From Actinomycetota bacterium (GTDB taxonomy: Bacteria > Actinomycetota > Coriobacteriia > Anaerosomatales > Anaerosomataceae), in contig SBEH01000009.1 in NCBI GenBank assembly GCA_009668945.1, positions 1 to 64,000 on the forward strand: a DNA stretch of 64,000 nucleotides. The letters are read 5' to 3'. Below the pieces are notes generated by a model. That model made no database searches. It was not told the origin of the DNA and was given only the letters and a program-made list of their open reading frames with translations. This document shows positions 41,775 to 49,081 of this stretch, piece by piece (position 1 is the stretch's first letter; each line of letters opens with the position of its first letter). Both the position numbers and the translations under genes were made by a program.

Positions 41775-42878
41775 ATGGCCGAAATCGACGGACTGCTGAA
41801 GATGATGGCCGATCAGGGGAGCTCTGACCTGCATCTCAAGGTCGGGAGCCCACCTGCCATACGCCTCAACGGCAAGCTCATCGTGCTGAAGGAACTCCCG
41901 GTCCTCTCTGCTGACGCGACGAGCGCGCTGGCGTTGTCGATGATGGACGAGCGCCAGCAGGCCTCCTTCGACAACCATCGCGAGATCGACTTCGCGTACT
42001 CACTGGGCCGCGTCGGGCGCTTCCGCGTGAACGTCTTCCACCAGCGTGGCAGCGTCGGGCTGACGCTCAGGCGCGTGACGACCGAGCGTTCCGGCATCGA
42101 GCAACTCGGTCTGCCAACGGTGGTGCGCCGGCTGGCCGAGGAGCCGCGGGGGCTCGTGCTGGTCACCGGCACCGCCGGCTCCGGCAAGACGACCACGCTC
42201 GCGTCCATGATCGACCACATCAACCACACTCGCGAAGGTCACATCATAACGATCGAGGACCCTATCGAGGTCCTTCACCAGGACGTGAAGTGCATCGTGA
42301 ACCAGCGCGAGATCGGAATCGACACCGAGACCTATGCCGATGCGCTTCGGCACGTGGTACGGCAAGACCCCGATGTCGTGCTCATCGGTGAGATGCGCGA
42401 CCACGAGACGGTCTCCGCTGCCCTCACGGCCGCGGAGATCGGCAACCTCGTCCTCTCGACGCTACACACGATCGATGCGACGGAGACCATCAACCGGATC
42501 ATCGACTTCTTCCCGCCCTATCAGCAGAAGCAGACGCGCCTGATGCTTGCGTCCACGCTCAAGGGCATCATCTCCATGCGCCTGATCCCGTCGATCAACG
42601 GCGGACTGGTCCCGGCGGTCGAAGTGATGGTCATGACCGGCACGATCCGCGAGTACGTCATGGATCCCGAGAAGACCTACATGATTCGCGACGCCATGGA
42701 AGAGGGCGAGTACTACGGCATGCAGACCTTCGACCAGAGTCTGCTCCGGCTGTACTCGGAAGGCCGCATCACTCTGGACGACGCCACGGCCATGGCCGCG
42801 AACGCTCATGACTTCAAGATCAAGGTGCGCCACCTGGGCGTCACCTCCGAGCAGGCGGCTCAGAGCGGCATCTACTAG
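41775..42878 (+). CDS. pilT: Type IV pilus retraction ATPase (PilT)
   Basis: A 367-residue hexameric ATPase that retracts type IV pili for twitching or DNA uptake. Walker A is GTAGSGKTT (the usual PilT has TGPTGSGKST), the Asp box is ITIEDPIEVLH, Walker B is VVLIGEMRDHETV, and AAEIGNLVLSTLHT matches the retraction-specific AIRNLIRE-like region only partly. No other pil genes are nearby. It follows the chemotaxis region, which may act on pili. ATG at 41775. Confidence 0.88.
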   Translation: MAEIDGLLKMMADQGSSDLHLKVGSPPAIRLNGKLIVLKELPVLSADATSALALSMMDERQQASFDNHREIDFAYSLGRVGRFRVNVFHQRGSVGLTLRRVTTERSGIEQLGLPTVVRRLAEEPRGLVLVTGTAGSGKTTTLASMIDHINHTREGHIITIEDPIEVLHQDVKCIVNQREIGIDTETYADALRHVVRQDPDVVLIGEMRDHETVSAALTAAEIGNLVLSTLHTIDATETINRIIDFFPPYQQKQTRLMLASTLKGIISMRLIPSINGGLVPAVEVMVMTGTIREYVMDPEKTYMIRDAMEEGEYYGMQTFDQSLLRLYSEGRITLDDATAMAANAHDFKIKVRHLGVTSEQAAQSGIY

Positions 42879-42931
42879 ATTGCGTCGGCGCTGCTGAGAA
42901 CCTGCTCTGACGGTGTCCGCCCGACAGGCGG

Positions 42932-44389
42932 CTACAGCCACTTCCTGAGCAGCTCGTTGACCTCCGCGGGCATCGATCCGAGTCCGCCGGCGAATTTCGT
43001 GAGGTACGAGTTCTCCATCAGGAGCTTCATCGTGATCATGAAGTAGTCGCGCTTCTCTTTCGTCATGGTGCCGATCTGCTTCAGCTTGCCCATGTAGAAG
43101 CGCCGGTAGCAGTTGATCACGGTCGTCTGGAGTTCGTCGCGGGTCATCGCGATCGGCTTCACCACGGGCGCGACGAGGTTGTAGTCCTCGTAGTCGAAAG
43201 TCTCGATGTACGGCTCGAGTTCCGGGTAGATGTCCGAGTACGGCCAAGGTGCGATCGTAAGGAAGAACGCGAGGTCCGGGTCGTAGTGCTGCGCCAACCG
43301 GAATGTCGCTTCGATCGACTCGGGTGTGTCCGTGGGTAGGCCTAGCACCATACTCGTTTCCGAGATCATGCCGTTGGCATTGATGAGTTCGATTGCGCGT
43401 CTGCCCTGCTCGACGGTGGCGTTCTTCTTGAACGCGTCGAGCGAGGCCTGGTCCGTCCGCTCCACGCCGACGTAGATGTGGCGGACCCCGGCCTGACGGT
43501 ACAGCGGCATGATGGCCTCGTCGCGCAGGATGTCATCGACGCGCGTCTCCATGAGGATGTGGAGTCCGAGATCGCGCTCGACGAGCAGATCGAGGATCCT
43601 CTTCCAGCGCACGCCGTCGAGAGTCGGTGTCTCGTCCGAGAACATGATCACGCCGACCCCGAACCGTTCCTTGAGCATCTGCATCTCGTCTACAAGGTCC
43701 TCAGGAGAGCGCGCTCGCCACGTGCGGCACCAGAAGGCCTGCTGGCTGCAGAACGTGCATGTCTGGTCGCAACCGCGTGAGGTGGACATGATGGTCAGAT
43801 TGGTGTCGGGCAGCGGATAGAACGTGTACAGCCCCCAGTCGATCAGGTCCCATGCGGCGGGCAGCCCGTCGAGATCTGCGAGAAACGGGCGGGTGGGCGT
43901 GAGATGCACGCCGCCGTCGCGCATGAATGCCAGGCCCGCAACGCTGCCCGGATCACCTTCCGCGTTGAGGCACGCGAAGAACTCGGGGAGTGTCGCCTCT
44001 CCCTCGCCTCGAAAGACGTAGTCGACTGCGTCCCCGTCCTTCGTCAGTACTTCCTCGTACATGAAGTGGGCGTGTACGCCGCCGATGCCCGTGATGACGC
44101 CAGGCAGACTGCTCTTCACCATGCGCAGCATCTCTATCGCCTTCGGGTACGAAGGCGTGTACGCGGTCGTGAGCACCGCGTCAGGGGAGATGCGCCGTAG
44201 CTCGGCCTCGATCTGTGCCAGATCGTGGTTCATGGTCATCGCGTCGTAGATGACCGGCTCGTAGCCGGCCTGGCGCAGCACGCCGGCGAAGTAGACGAAT
44301 GCCACATTCGGCCACGTTCCGGCCGTCTCCACGACGCCGGAGTGGTAGGGCGGCGTCACGAGGGCTATGCGATGAACGGTCAAAGCCAA
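42932..44389 (-). CDS. B12-binding-domain radical SAM protein
   Basis: A 485-residue enzyme with an N-terminal cobalamin-binding-like domain (LVTPPYHSGVVETAGTWPN, IGGVHAHFMYEEVL) and a radical SAM core (STSRGCDQTCTFCSQQ, cluster motif CxxxCxxC). The family includes BchE, HpnJ and many tailoring enzymes; the reaction here cannot be told. LIMETRVDDIL-type strands follow. It is the second gene of a minus-strand pair with VanZ. Confidence 0.82.
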   Translation of the reverse strand: MALTVHRIALVTPPYHSGVVETAGTWPNVAFVYFAGVLRQAGYEPVIYDAMTMNHDLAQIEAELRRISPDAVLTTAYTPSYPKAIEMLRMVKSSLPGVITGIGGVHAHFMYEEVLTKDGDAVDYVFRGEGEATLPEFFACLNAEGDPGSVAGLAFMRDGGVHLTPTRPFLADLDGLPAAWDLIDWGLYTFYPLPDTNLTIMSTSRGCDQTCTFCSQQAFWCRTWRARSPEDLVDEMQMLKERFGVGVIMFSDETPTLDGVRWKRILDLLVERDLGLHILMETRVDDILRDEAIMPLYRQAGVRHIYVGVERTDQASLDAFKKNATVEQGRRAIELINANGMISETSMVLGLPTDTPESIEATFRLAQHYDPDLAFFLTIAPWPYSDIYPELEPYIETFDYEDYNLVAPVVKPIAMTRDELQTTVINCYRRFYMGKLKQIGTMTKEKRDYFMITMKLLMENSYLTKFAGGLGSMPAEVNELLRKWL

Positions 44390-44461
44390 CCTCCGGCAGA
44401 GGTGTATCCCTCATCTGTACGAAGGGCGGGCACCACCACAGTCTAGCACGCGCCTTGGAGG

Positions 44462-44833
44462 CTAGACCGTTCGGCCAGCCCTGGACCGCCATGCGTGCAG
44501 TGCGATCGCGGCTGTCGTCGCGCCAGCAGTATCGACGAGCCAATCGACCACGTCCGGTGTTCTGCCGGGCACGAAGGACTGATGGAATTCGTCGGTGACC
44601 CCGTACAGCGACGCGAGCGCGACCGCGACGATGACGGCCCGCCAGCGCTGTCTCGGAGTCGGCAGGGCGATGAGGTACAGGGCTCCGAGCACCGCGTACA
44701 TCACGAAGTGGGCAAGCGTGCCGAACCGACCAGGGACGGCGGATCCGGGCAGCGACGAGAGGCCGAATATCGCGCCCATCCACGCCAGGGCGCCCGATGC
44801 GGCAAGGATGGCCTTCTTCGGGCTGGTGTTCAA
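44462..44833 (-). CDS. VanZ family protein
   Basis: A 123-residue membrane protein with four segments and the VanZ hallmark VTDEFHQSFVPGRTPDVVDWLVDTAG. VanZ relatives affect glycopeptide sensitivity or are simply membrane proteins of unknown role. The start is uncertain: TTG at 44833 gives a normal length, while the frame extends to 44917 where it would overlap the divergent gene. Confidence 0.75.
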   Translation of the reverse strand: MNTSPKKAILAASGALAWMGAIFGLSSLPGSAVPGRFGTLAHFVMYAVLGALYLIALPTPRQRWRAVIVAVALASLYGVTDEFHQSFVPGRTPDVVDWLVDTAGATTAAIALHAWRSRAGRTV

Positions 44834-44915
44834 CGCGGATCTCGTCCCGTCGGTTGACCGGTTTCTCCCGCTCTGCCAGCGTGATTCTACCGTTACGCGG
44901 ATCTCGAGGACACGC

Positions 44916-45818
44916 ATGCGCAGACGCTCGGCCATCCTCACGATCGTCGCGTCCTCGGCCTGCTTCGCCACGCTCGCGGTGCTAGCGCGCGTAGCGTACG
45001 CTGAGGGCGGTCGGCCGTTGCCGCTGCTCGCATGGCGGTTTGCCATCGCAGCGGCGCTGATGGCGGGCTTCCTGCGCTTGCGCCAGCCGGGCGCCCTGTG
45101 GGCCGGTCTTCGGGACGCGCCACGGTATGCGGCGCTGTCCCTCACGGGCTACGGAGCGGCCTCGATCTGCTTCTTCTTCTCACTGCGGCACATCACCGCC
45201 TCGGTGGCCACAGTCCTCCTGTACGCGTATCCGGCAATCGTCGCTGCAGCGGAAGCCGTCCTGGCCCGCCGGCGCATACCGCCGGTTCGCTCGGCTGCGA
45301 TCGCACTCACGTTCAGCGGGTGTGCGCTGGCTGCCGGACTGGCGGACTCGGCTTCGAAAGTGAACGTCCCCGGAGTGCTGCTCGCCCTGGGCGCCGCGTG
45401 CGGGTATGCGCTCTTCACGGTCCTCTCGGGCAGGCTAGTGGGCACGCGCCCGCGGCTCGTGCTCATGGCCTACACCTTCGGGATCTCCGCCGTCGGGGTG
45501 AGTGCGGTCGCGTTGCTTGCGGGAGAGTCGCTACTGCCGACCGCTTGGGGCGGCGGTCTGTGGCTCGCGCTCGGTCTGATAGTGCTCGTCCCGACCTTCG
45601 CCGCGGTGGTCTTGTTCCTGAGCGGTGTCCGGGAGCTCGGCGCATCGCAGGCGGCACTCGTGTCCAGTCTCGAGCCGGTGTTCACGGTCCTTCTGGCCGC
45701 TGCGGTGCTTGGGGAGCGGATGAGCGTTGCGCAGTACCTCGGGGCGGCCATGGTCGTGGGGGGAATCGCGCTGTCCGAGATGCCCGCGAAGCGGGCACAG
45801 GGACCGGCTGTCGTCTAG
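44916..45818 (+). CDS. EamA/DMT-family transporter
   Basis: A 300-residue membrane protein with ten predicted helices in two EamA repeats (residues about 5-140 and 150-290). The second repeat ends LEPVFTVLLAAAVLGERMS, a family signature. It is probably a metabolite exporter; the substrate is unknown. ATG at 44916. It converges with the Yip1-like gene, overlapping by four bases. Confidence 0.85.
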   Translation: MRRRSAILTIVASSACFATLAVLARVAYAEGGRPLPLLAWRFAIAAALMAGFLRLRQPGALWAGLRDAPRYAALSLTGYGAASICFFFSLRHITASVATVLLYAYPAIVAAAEAVLARRRIPPVRSAAIALTFSGCALAAGLADSASKVNVPGVLLALGAACGYALFTVLSGRLVGTRPRLVLMAYTFGISAVGVSAVALLAGESLLPTAWGGGLWLALGLIVLVPTFAAVVLFLSGVRELGASQAALVSSLEPVFTVLLAAAVLGERMSVAQYLGAAMVVGGIALSEMPAKRAQGPAVV

Positions 45819-46480
45819 CCTGCTGCGACCAGTGCCATCACGACCCGCACCAGTATTCCTGCGACCATGATCCCGGCTTGCCCCCCAAAGGACCAGCCGA
45901 TCATCAACCGGGCATCCGGCTTCTGCACGCCTGCGCCGACCAGGCCCCGATACGTAGCGACCGCCGACAGCAGCAGAGCCGCGATCCTGAGCGGCCCCGT
46001 GAGGGCAAGGGTGTAGGGGAGAAGCCCTGCCAGATATGCCGTGGAGAGTCGCGGTCTGTCGATCGTCCCCCGTCGCGCGAGCAGGGCGATGATGATGAAG
46101 CGGGCGCCCGCCCACAAGACCTCGCTGATCACGGTCACGCCACCCGGGAGCCAGGTATTCCGCGATGTGTCGGAGATGATCCAGGCGATCACCAGCCCGA
46201 ACACGAATCCGCGCAGTCCGATTGCGGCCGCCCTCCGACGCGAGGCGAGATCGGCCGGCGTCCAGGCGGCGGCTCCACGCGCGTGGTAGTCGCGGACCTG
46301 TGGCCACTGCGATGCCCAGGCTGACGTCGCCCGGCGCACCCACACACCAGCTCGCGCCGCAGCCGCGAGCACGGCCGTGACCGCACGCTGCCAGACAGTG
46401 AAGAGCCGCGACGGCGCAAGCACCGGTGGGGTGCGGTCAGACGGCCGATCGGGCGGAGCGGCGGCGTTGCGGGGCGACAT
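45815..46480 (-). CDS. Yip1-like membrane protein
   Basis: A 221-residue protein with a basic proline-rich N-terminus and five hydrophobic segments (GLRGFVFGLVIAWIIS, EVLWAGARFIIIALLA, STAYLAGLLPYTLALTGPLR, AALLLSAVATYRGLVGAG, GIMVAGILVRVVMALVAAG). The second half has the Yip1-domain look. Function unknown. ATG at 46480 is preferred over TTG at 46510. Confidence 0.65.
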   Translation of the reverse strand: MSPRNAAAPPDRPSDRTPPVLAPSRLFTVWQRAVTAVLAAAARAGVWVRRATSAWASQWPQVRDYHARGAAAWTPADLASRRRAAAIGLRGFVFGLVIAWIISDTSRNTWLPGGVTVISEVLWAGARFIIIALLARRGTIDRPRLSTAYLAGLLPYTLALTGPLRIAALLLSAVATYRGLVGAGVQKPDARLMIGWSFGGQAGIMVAGILVRVVMALVAAG

Positions 46481-46568
46481 GGTCCGGTAGAACCTTCGTT
46501 CGGTCGGCAATGCTCGCCCTCAGTCTACCCGACGCGACGCGGGGTGCTTCTCGTTCTGGGCTCCGGTA

Positions 46569-46901
46569 TCAGGCGGCGCCGAGGCGAGCTTGAACCGCTC
46601 GCAGGATGGCCGGGTAGGAGACCGAGCCGTCGCAGACCGGCACACCGTCCACGACGGTCACCGGATAGGCCAGTCCGTCGGCCTGGATCCTCGTGACCAT
46701 CTCGCCGTGGGCTGCCAGGACTTCCGGGCGGCTGGTGTCGTGGTAGACGATGCTGGCACGGTCACCGTACCGATACTCCACCTCGGCGCGGATGATGGCG
46801 GTGATCTCCTCCGGAGACCAGGAGGGCCCTCAGCCGCCACTCCAGCAGGCCGTTTCGGCAGGGAAGTCGAAGACCTCCACACTGACTTCCGGTTCGGGCA
46901 T
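46569..46901 (-). CDS. Candidate selenoprotein, thioredoxin-like, with in-frame UGA (Sec24)
   Basis: Reading through one in-frame TGA (46832-46830) gives a continuous 110-residue thioredoxin-like protein. The N-terminal part MPEPEVSVEVFDFPAETACWSGG precedes the stop, and GPSWSPEEITAIIRAEVEY, IVYHDTSRPEVLAAH and AYPVTVVDGVPVCDG follow in the same frame. The UGA falls at a redox position (C19-x4-U24-GPS), where Cys homologs read CC-x3-CGP. A hairpin next to the UGA resembles a bacterial SECIS. The pattern resembles SaoT-type thioredoxin-like (seleno)proteins from memory. It could instead be a pseudogene or sequencing error. A ferredoxin gene sits eight bases upstream. Confidence 0.68.
46802..46832 (-). 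promoter_or_regulatory. SECIS-like hairpin following the in-frame UGA
   Basis: After the UGA (46832-46830) and a nine-base spacer, UGGUCUC (46820-46814) pairs with GAGAUCA (46808-46802) around the loop CGGAG. The loop begins 16 bases from the UGA and has G in its first two positions, which fits the bacterial SECIS pattern as I recall it. Confidence 0.6.
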
Positions 46902-46909
46902 CTTCGCTC

Positions 46910-47113
46910 CTATCCGACTCGTACCGCGCCGCCAGGACAGTGCAGCATGCAGACCGCGCAGCCCGTGCACCGTTGACGGTCGATCTCGTAACCCTTCGCC
47001 CCCGAACGCGTACCCCCGCCTATCGGCACGATCGCCCCACGAGGACAGACTCTCCGTGCGGGGCAGCGAGGAGAGCGGTCGCAGACAGATTCGTCGATCG
47101 TGGCGGTTCGCAC
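46910..47113 (-). CDS. Small ferredoxin-like 4Fe-4S protein
   Basis: A 67-residue protein with one canonical 4Fe-4S motif ([12 protein letters not shown]) and a second unusual group [15 protein letters not shown]-x5-C-x5-CP, that may bind a non-standard cluster or a metal. It precedes the candidate selenoprotein in a two-gene unit and could give or take its electrons. GTG at 47113 has AAGGA eight bases upstream; ATG at 47149 is possible. Confidence 0.78.
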   Translation of the reverse strand: MRTATIDESVCDRSPRCPARRVCPRGAIVPIGGGTRSGAKGYEIDRQRCTGCAVCMLHCPGGAVRVG

Positions 47114-47273
47114 AGAGTTGTTCCTTAGCGGGTCGGGGTGCAGGTGCATGATATACCCCAGAGGGTATGGCGGGCAAGTAGCCGCGAGATTGCGTGCCCC
47201 CGCGCACGCGACGCTCACTGCTGGTAGGATTATCGGGGACACTCACCGAACGACTCCGCGAGGGTGGATGCAC

Positions 47274-48431
47274 ATGTCTGAAACACGTGCACGGGAAGGC
47301 GGTATGCGGGCCCAGACGCTCGCCATCGTCTCCGGCGCAGCGGTAGGAGCGGCATTCCCGGCCGTGGCCACGCTGCTTGTCGAACCCAGGAGTACCCTGG
47401 CTCTTGTGGTCTTCTGGCTACTCTCGATCGTGGCCGGGATCAGTCTCGGGGCTCTCTGCGTAGGGCTGTTGAGGCGCACCGCGCAGGATAACCTGGTGGC
47501 GGTACTCAGGCAGGCCACGACTACCCTCGGCTACTCGCAGTCTGCAGCGCAGAGCGAGAAGGAGGTCAAGGCCGAGCTCGAGCACGTGTTCACGTCGGCT
47601 GCGAACCTGCTGGGTCAGATCCGGGCGGCTGCAGAGAACATCCGGGCGGTCAGCGCAGAGGTACTGGCGGCGACCGAGCAGCAGGCGAGCGGTGCTGCCC
47701 AGCAAGCCGCTGCGGTGACCGAGACGTCCGCGACCGTCGAGGAACTAGCGCAGACGTCCAGCCAGATCGCCGACAACTCGGAATCCGTCGTGAAGATCGC
47801 GGAGAAGACCCTCGCGAGTGCCGAGGACGGCATGACCGCGGTGGTAGCGACCGCTGCGGGTATCCAGGAGATCCGCGAGACGACCATGCAGTCGTCCGAT
47901 CGGATTCTGGCGCTAGGCGAACGCAGTCAGGAGATCGGGCGAGTACTCTCGATCATCGACGAGATCGCCGAGCAGACGAAGATCCTCGCGCTCAACGCCG
48001 CCATCGAGGCGGCGCGGGCGGGCGAGGCCGGGAAGGGTTTCTCGGTCGTAGCGGAGGAGATCCGCAAGCTGGCCGATTCGGTCACGGAGTCGACCAACGA
48101 GATCGGCCGTGTCGTTCGGGAGATCCAGGCGTCGGCTTCGGCGCTCATCATGCAGACGGAGAAGGCGGCAGCGAGAGTCGCCGAAGGAGAGGCGCTGGCG
48201 CAGAACACAGCGGCGTCTCTCGAGCGAATCGTCAACCAGGTCGAGCAGACAACTGACGCTGCCAAGCAGATCTCCATCGCCACACAGCAGCAGCGCACCG
48301 CATCGGACCAGGTCGTGCTCTCGATGCGCGAGGTGGCACAGGTCTCCCAGCAGGCGGCCGAAGCTTCCCGCAAGATCACGGCCGCGATCACCGAGCTGTC
48401 CAGACTGGCCGACTCGCTCGTCTCGCACTGA
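47274..48431 (+). CDS. Methyl-accepting chemotaxis-type protein, membrane-anchored
   Basis: A 385-residue receptor with two N-terminal helices ([42 protein letters not shown]) and no sensor domain. The cytoplasmic signalling part has the tip [21 protein letters not shown] and [10 protein letters not shown]. It resembles the MCP of the che operon and may use the same CheA. ATG at 47274 has GAGGG nine bases upstream. It overlaps RidA by one base (TGATG). Confidence 0.88.
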   Translation: MSETRAREGGMRAQTLAIVSGAAVGAAFPAVATLLVEPRSTLALVVFWLLSIVAGISLGALCVGLLRRTAQDNLVAVLRQATTTLGYSQSAAQSEKEVKAELEHVFTSAANLLGQIRAAAENIRAVSAEVLAATEQQASGAAQQAAAVTETSATVEELAQTSSQIADNSESVVKIAEKTLASAEDGMTAVVATAAGIQEIRETTMQSSDRILALGERSQEIGRVLSIIDEIAEQTKILALNAAIEAARAGEAGKGFSVVAEEIRKLADSVTESTNEIGRVVREIQASASALIMQTEKAAARVAEGEALAQNTAASLERIVNQVEQTTDAAKQISIATQQQRTASDQVVLSMREVAQVSQQAAEASRKITAAITELSRLADSLVSH

Positions 48432-48892
48432 TGACCAGCTCGGTCCGGTCGCGGCTGGCCGAAGCGGATTTGGGATTGAGCGACCCGCCGGCGGCAGTCG
48501 GTGCATACGTGCCGGCCGTGCGCGCGGGCGATCTCGTTTTCACCTCGGGGCAACTGCCGTTGCGCGAGGGTCGGCTCCTGGCGACCGGAACGGTCGGTCG
48601 TGATGTCGACGTGGACGTCGCCGCGCGCTGCGCGGAACAGTGTGCGCTGAACGCGCTGGCAGCTGCCTCGTCGGTGTGCGATCTCGAGTCTGTCGTTCGA
48701 GTGGTCAAGCTCGTGGGCTACGTTGCGTCAACTGCCGGATTCACCGCACAGCCCTCGGTGGTGGACGGCGCCAGCCGGGTCGTGCGGATCGCCTTCGGCG
48801 ATGCGGGGCCTCACGCTCGCGAGGCGCTCGGAGTGGTGTCGCTGCCGTTGGGGGCCCCCGTCGAGGTGTCGGTGATACTCCAGGTGGAATGA
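48431..48892 (+). CDS. RidA family protein
   Basis: A 153-residue RidA/YjgF protein: VPAVRAGDLVFTSGQLPLREG, then GDAGPHAREALGVVSLPLGAPVEVSVIL with the arginine that binds the substrate carboxylate in active members. RidA removes reactive enamine intermediates. ATG at 48431 overlaps the MCP stop. Confidence 0.87.
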   Translation: MTSSVRSRLAEADLGLSDPPAAVGAYVPAVRAGDLVFTSGQLPLREGRLLATGTVGRDVDVDVAARCAEQCALNALAAASSVCDLESVVRVVKLVGYVASTAGFTAQPSVVDGASRVVRIAFGDAGPHAREALGVVSLPLGAPVEVSVILQVE

Positions 48893-48976
48893 GCCGGCGA
48901 TAGGCGTGGGCAGGAGAACGACCGGCACCACCGAATAACTGTGCTGGATGAGTATCGTTCAGGTCACTCGGACTGT

Positions 48977-49005
48977 ATTGTCCCTTCACAAGGCTTCGGC
49001 TATCG
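48977..49005 (+). promoter_or_regulatory. Promoter of the multiheme cytochrome gene
   Basis: TTGTCC (48977-48982) and TATCGT (49000-49005) separated by 17 bases, 76 bases before the start codon. Confidence 0.5.
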
Positions 49006-49081
49006 TGTGCAGAAGGGCGGCCAGGGGGGTTGTCTTTCTGCGGTCGCCACGGGCCTTGGGACGCGAGCGAGGAGAATGCGC

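Noticed and set aside
48893-49076. Riboswitch in the cytochrome leader
   Set aside because: A GCCGG/CCGGC pairing is possible but no known aptamer core was recognised; only a promoter is supported.
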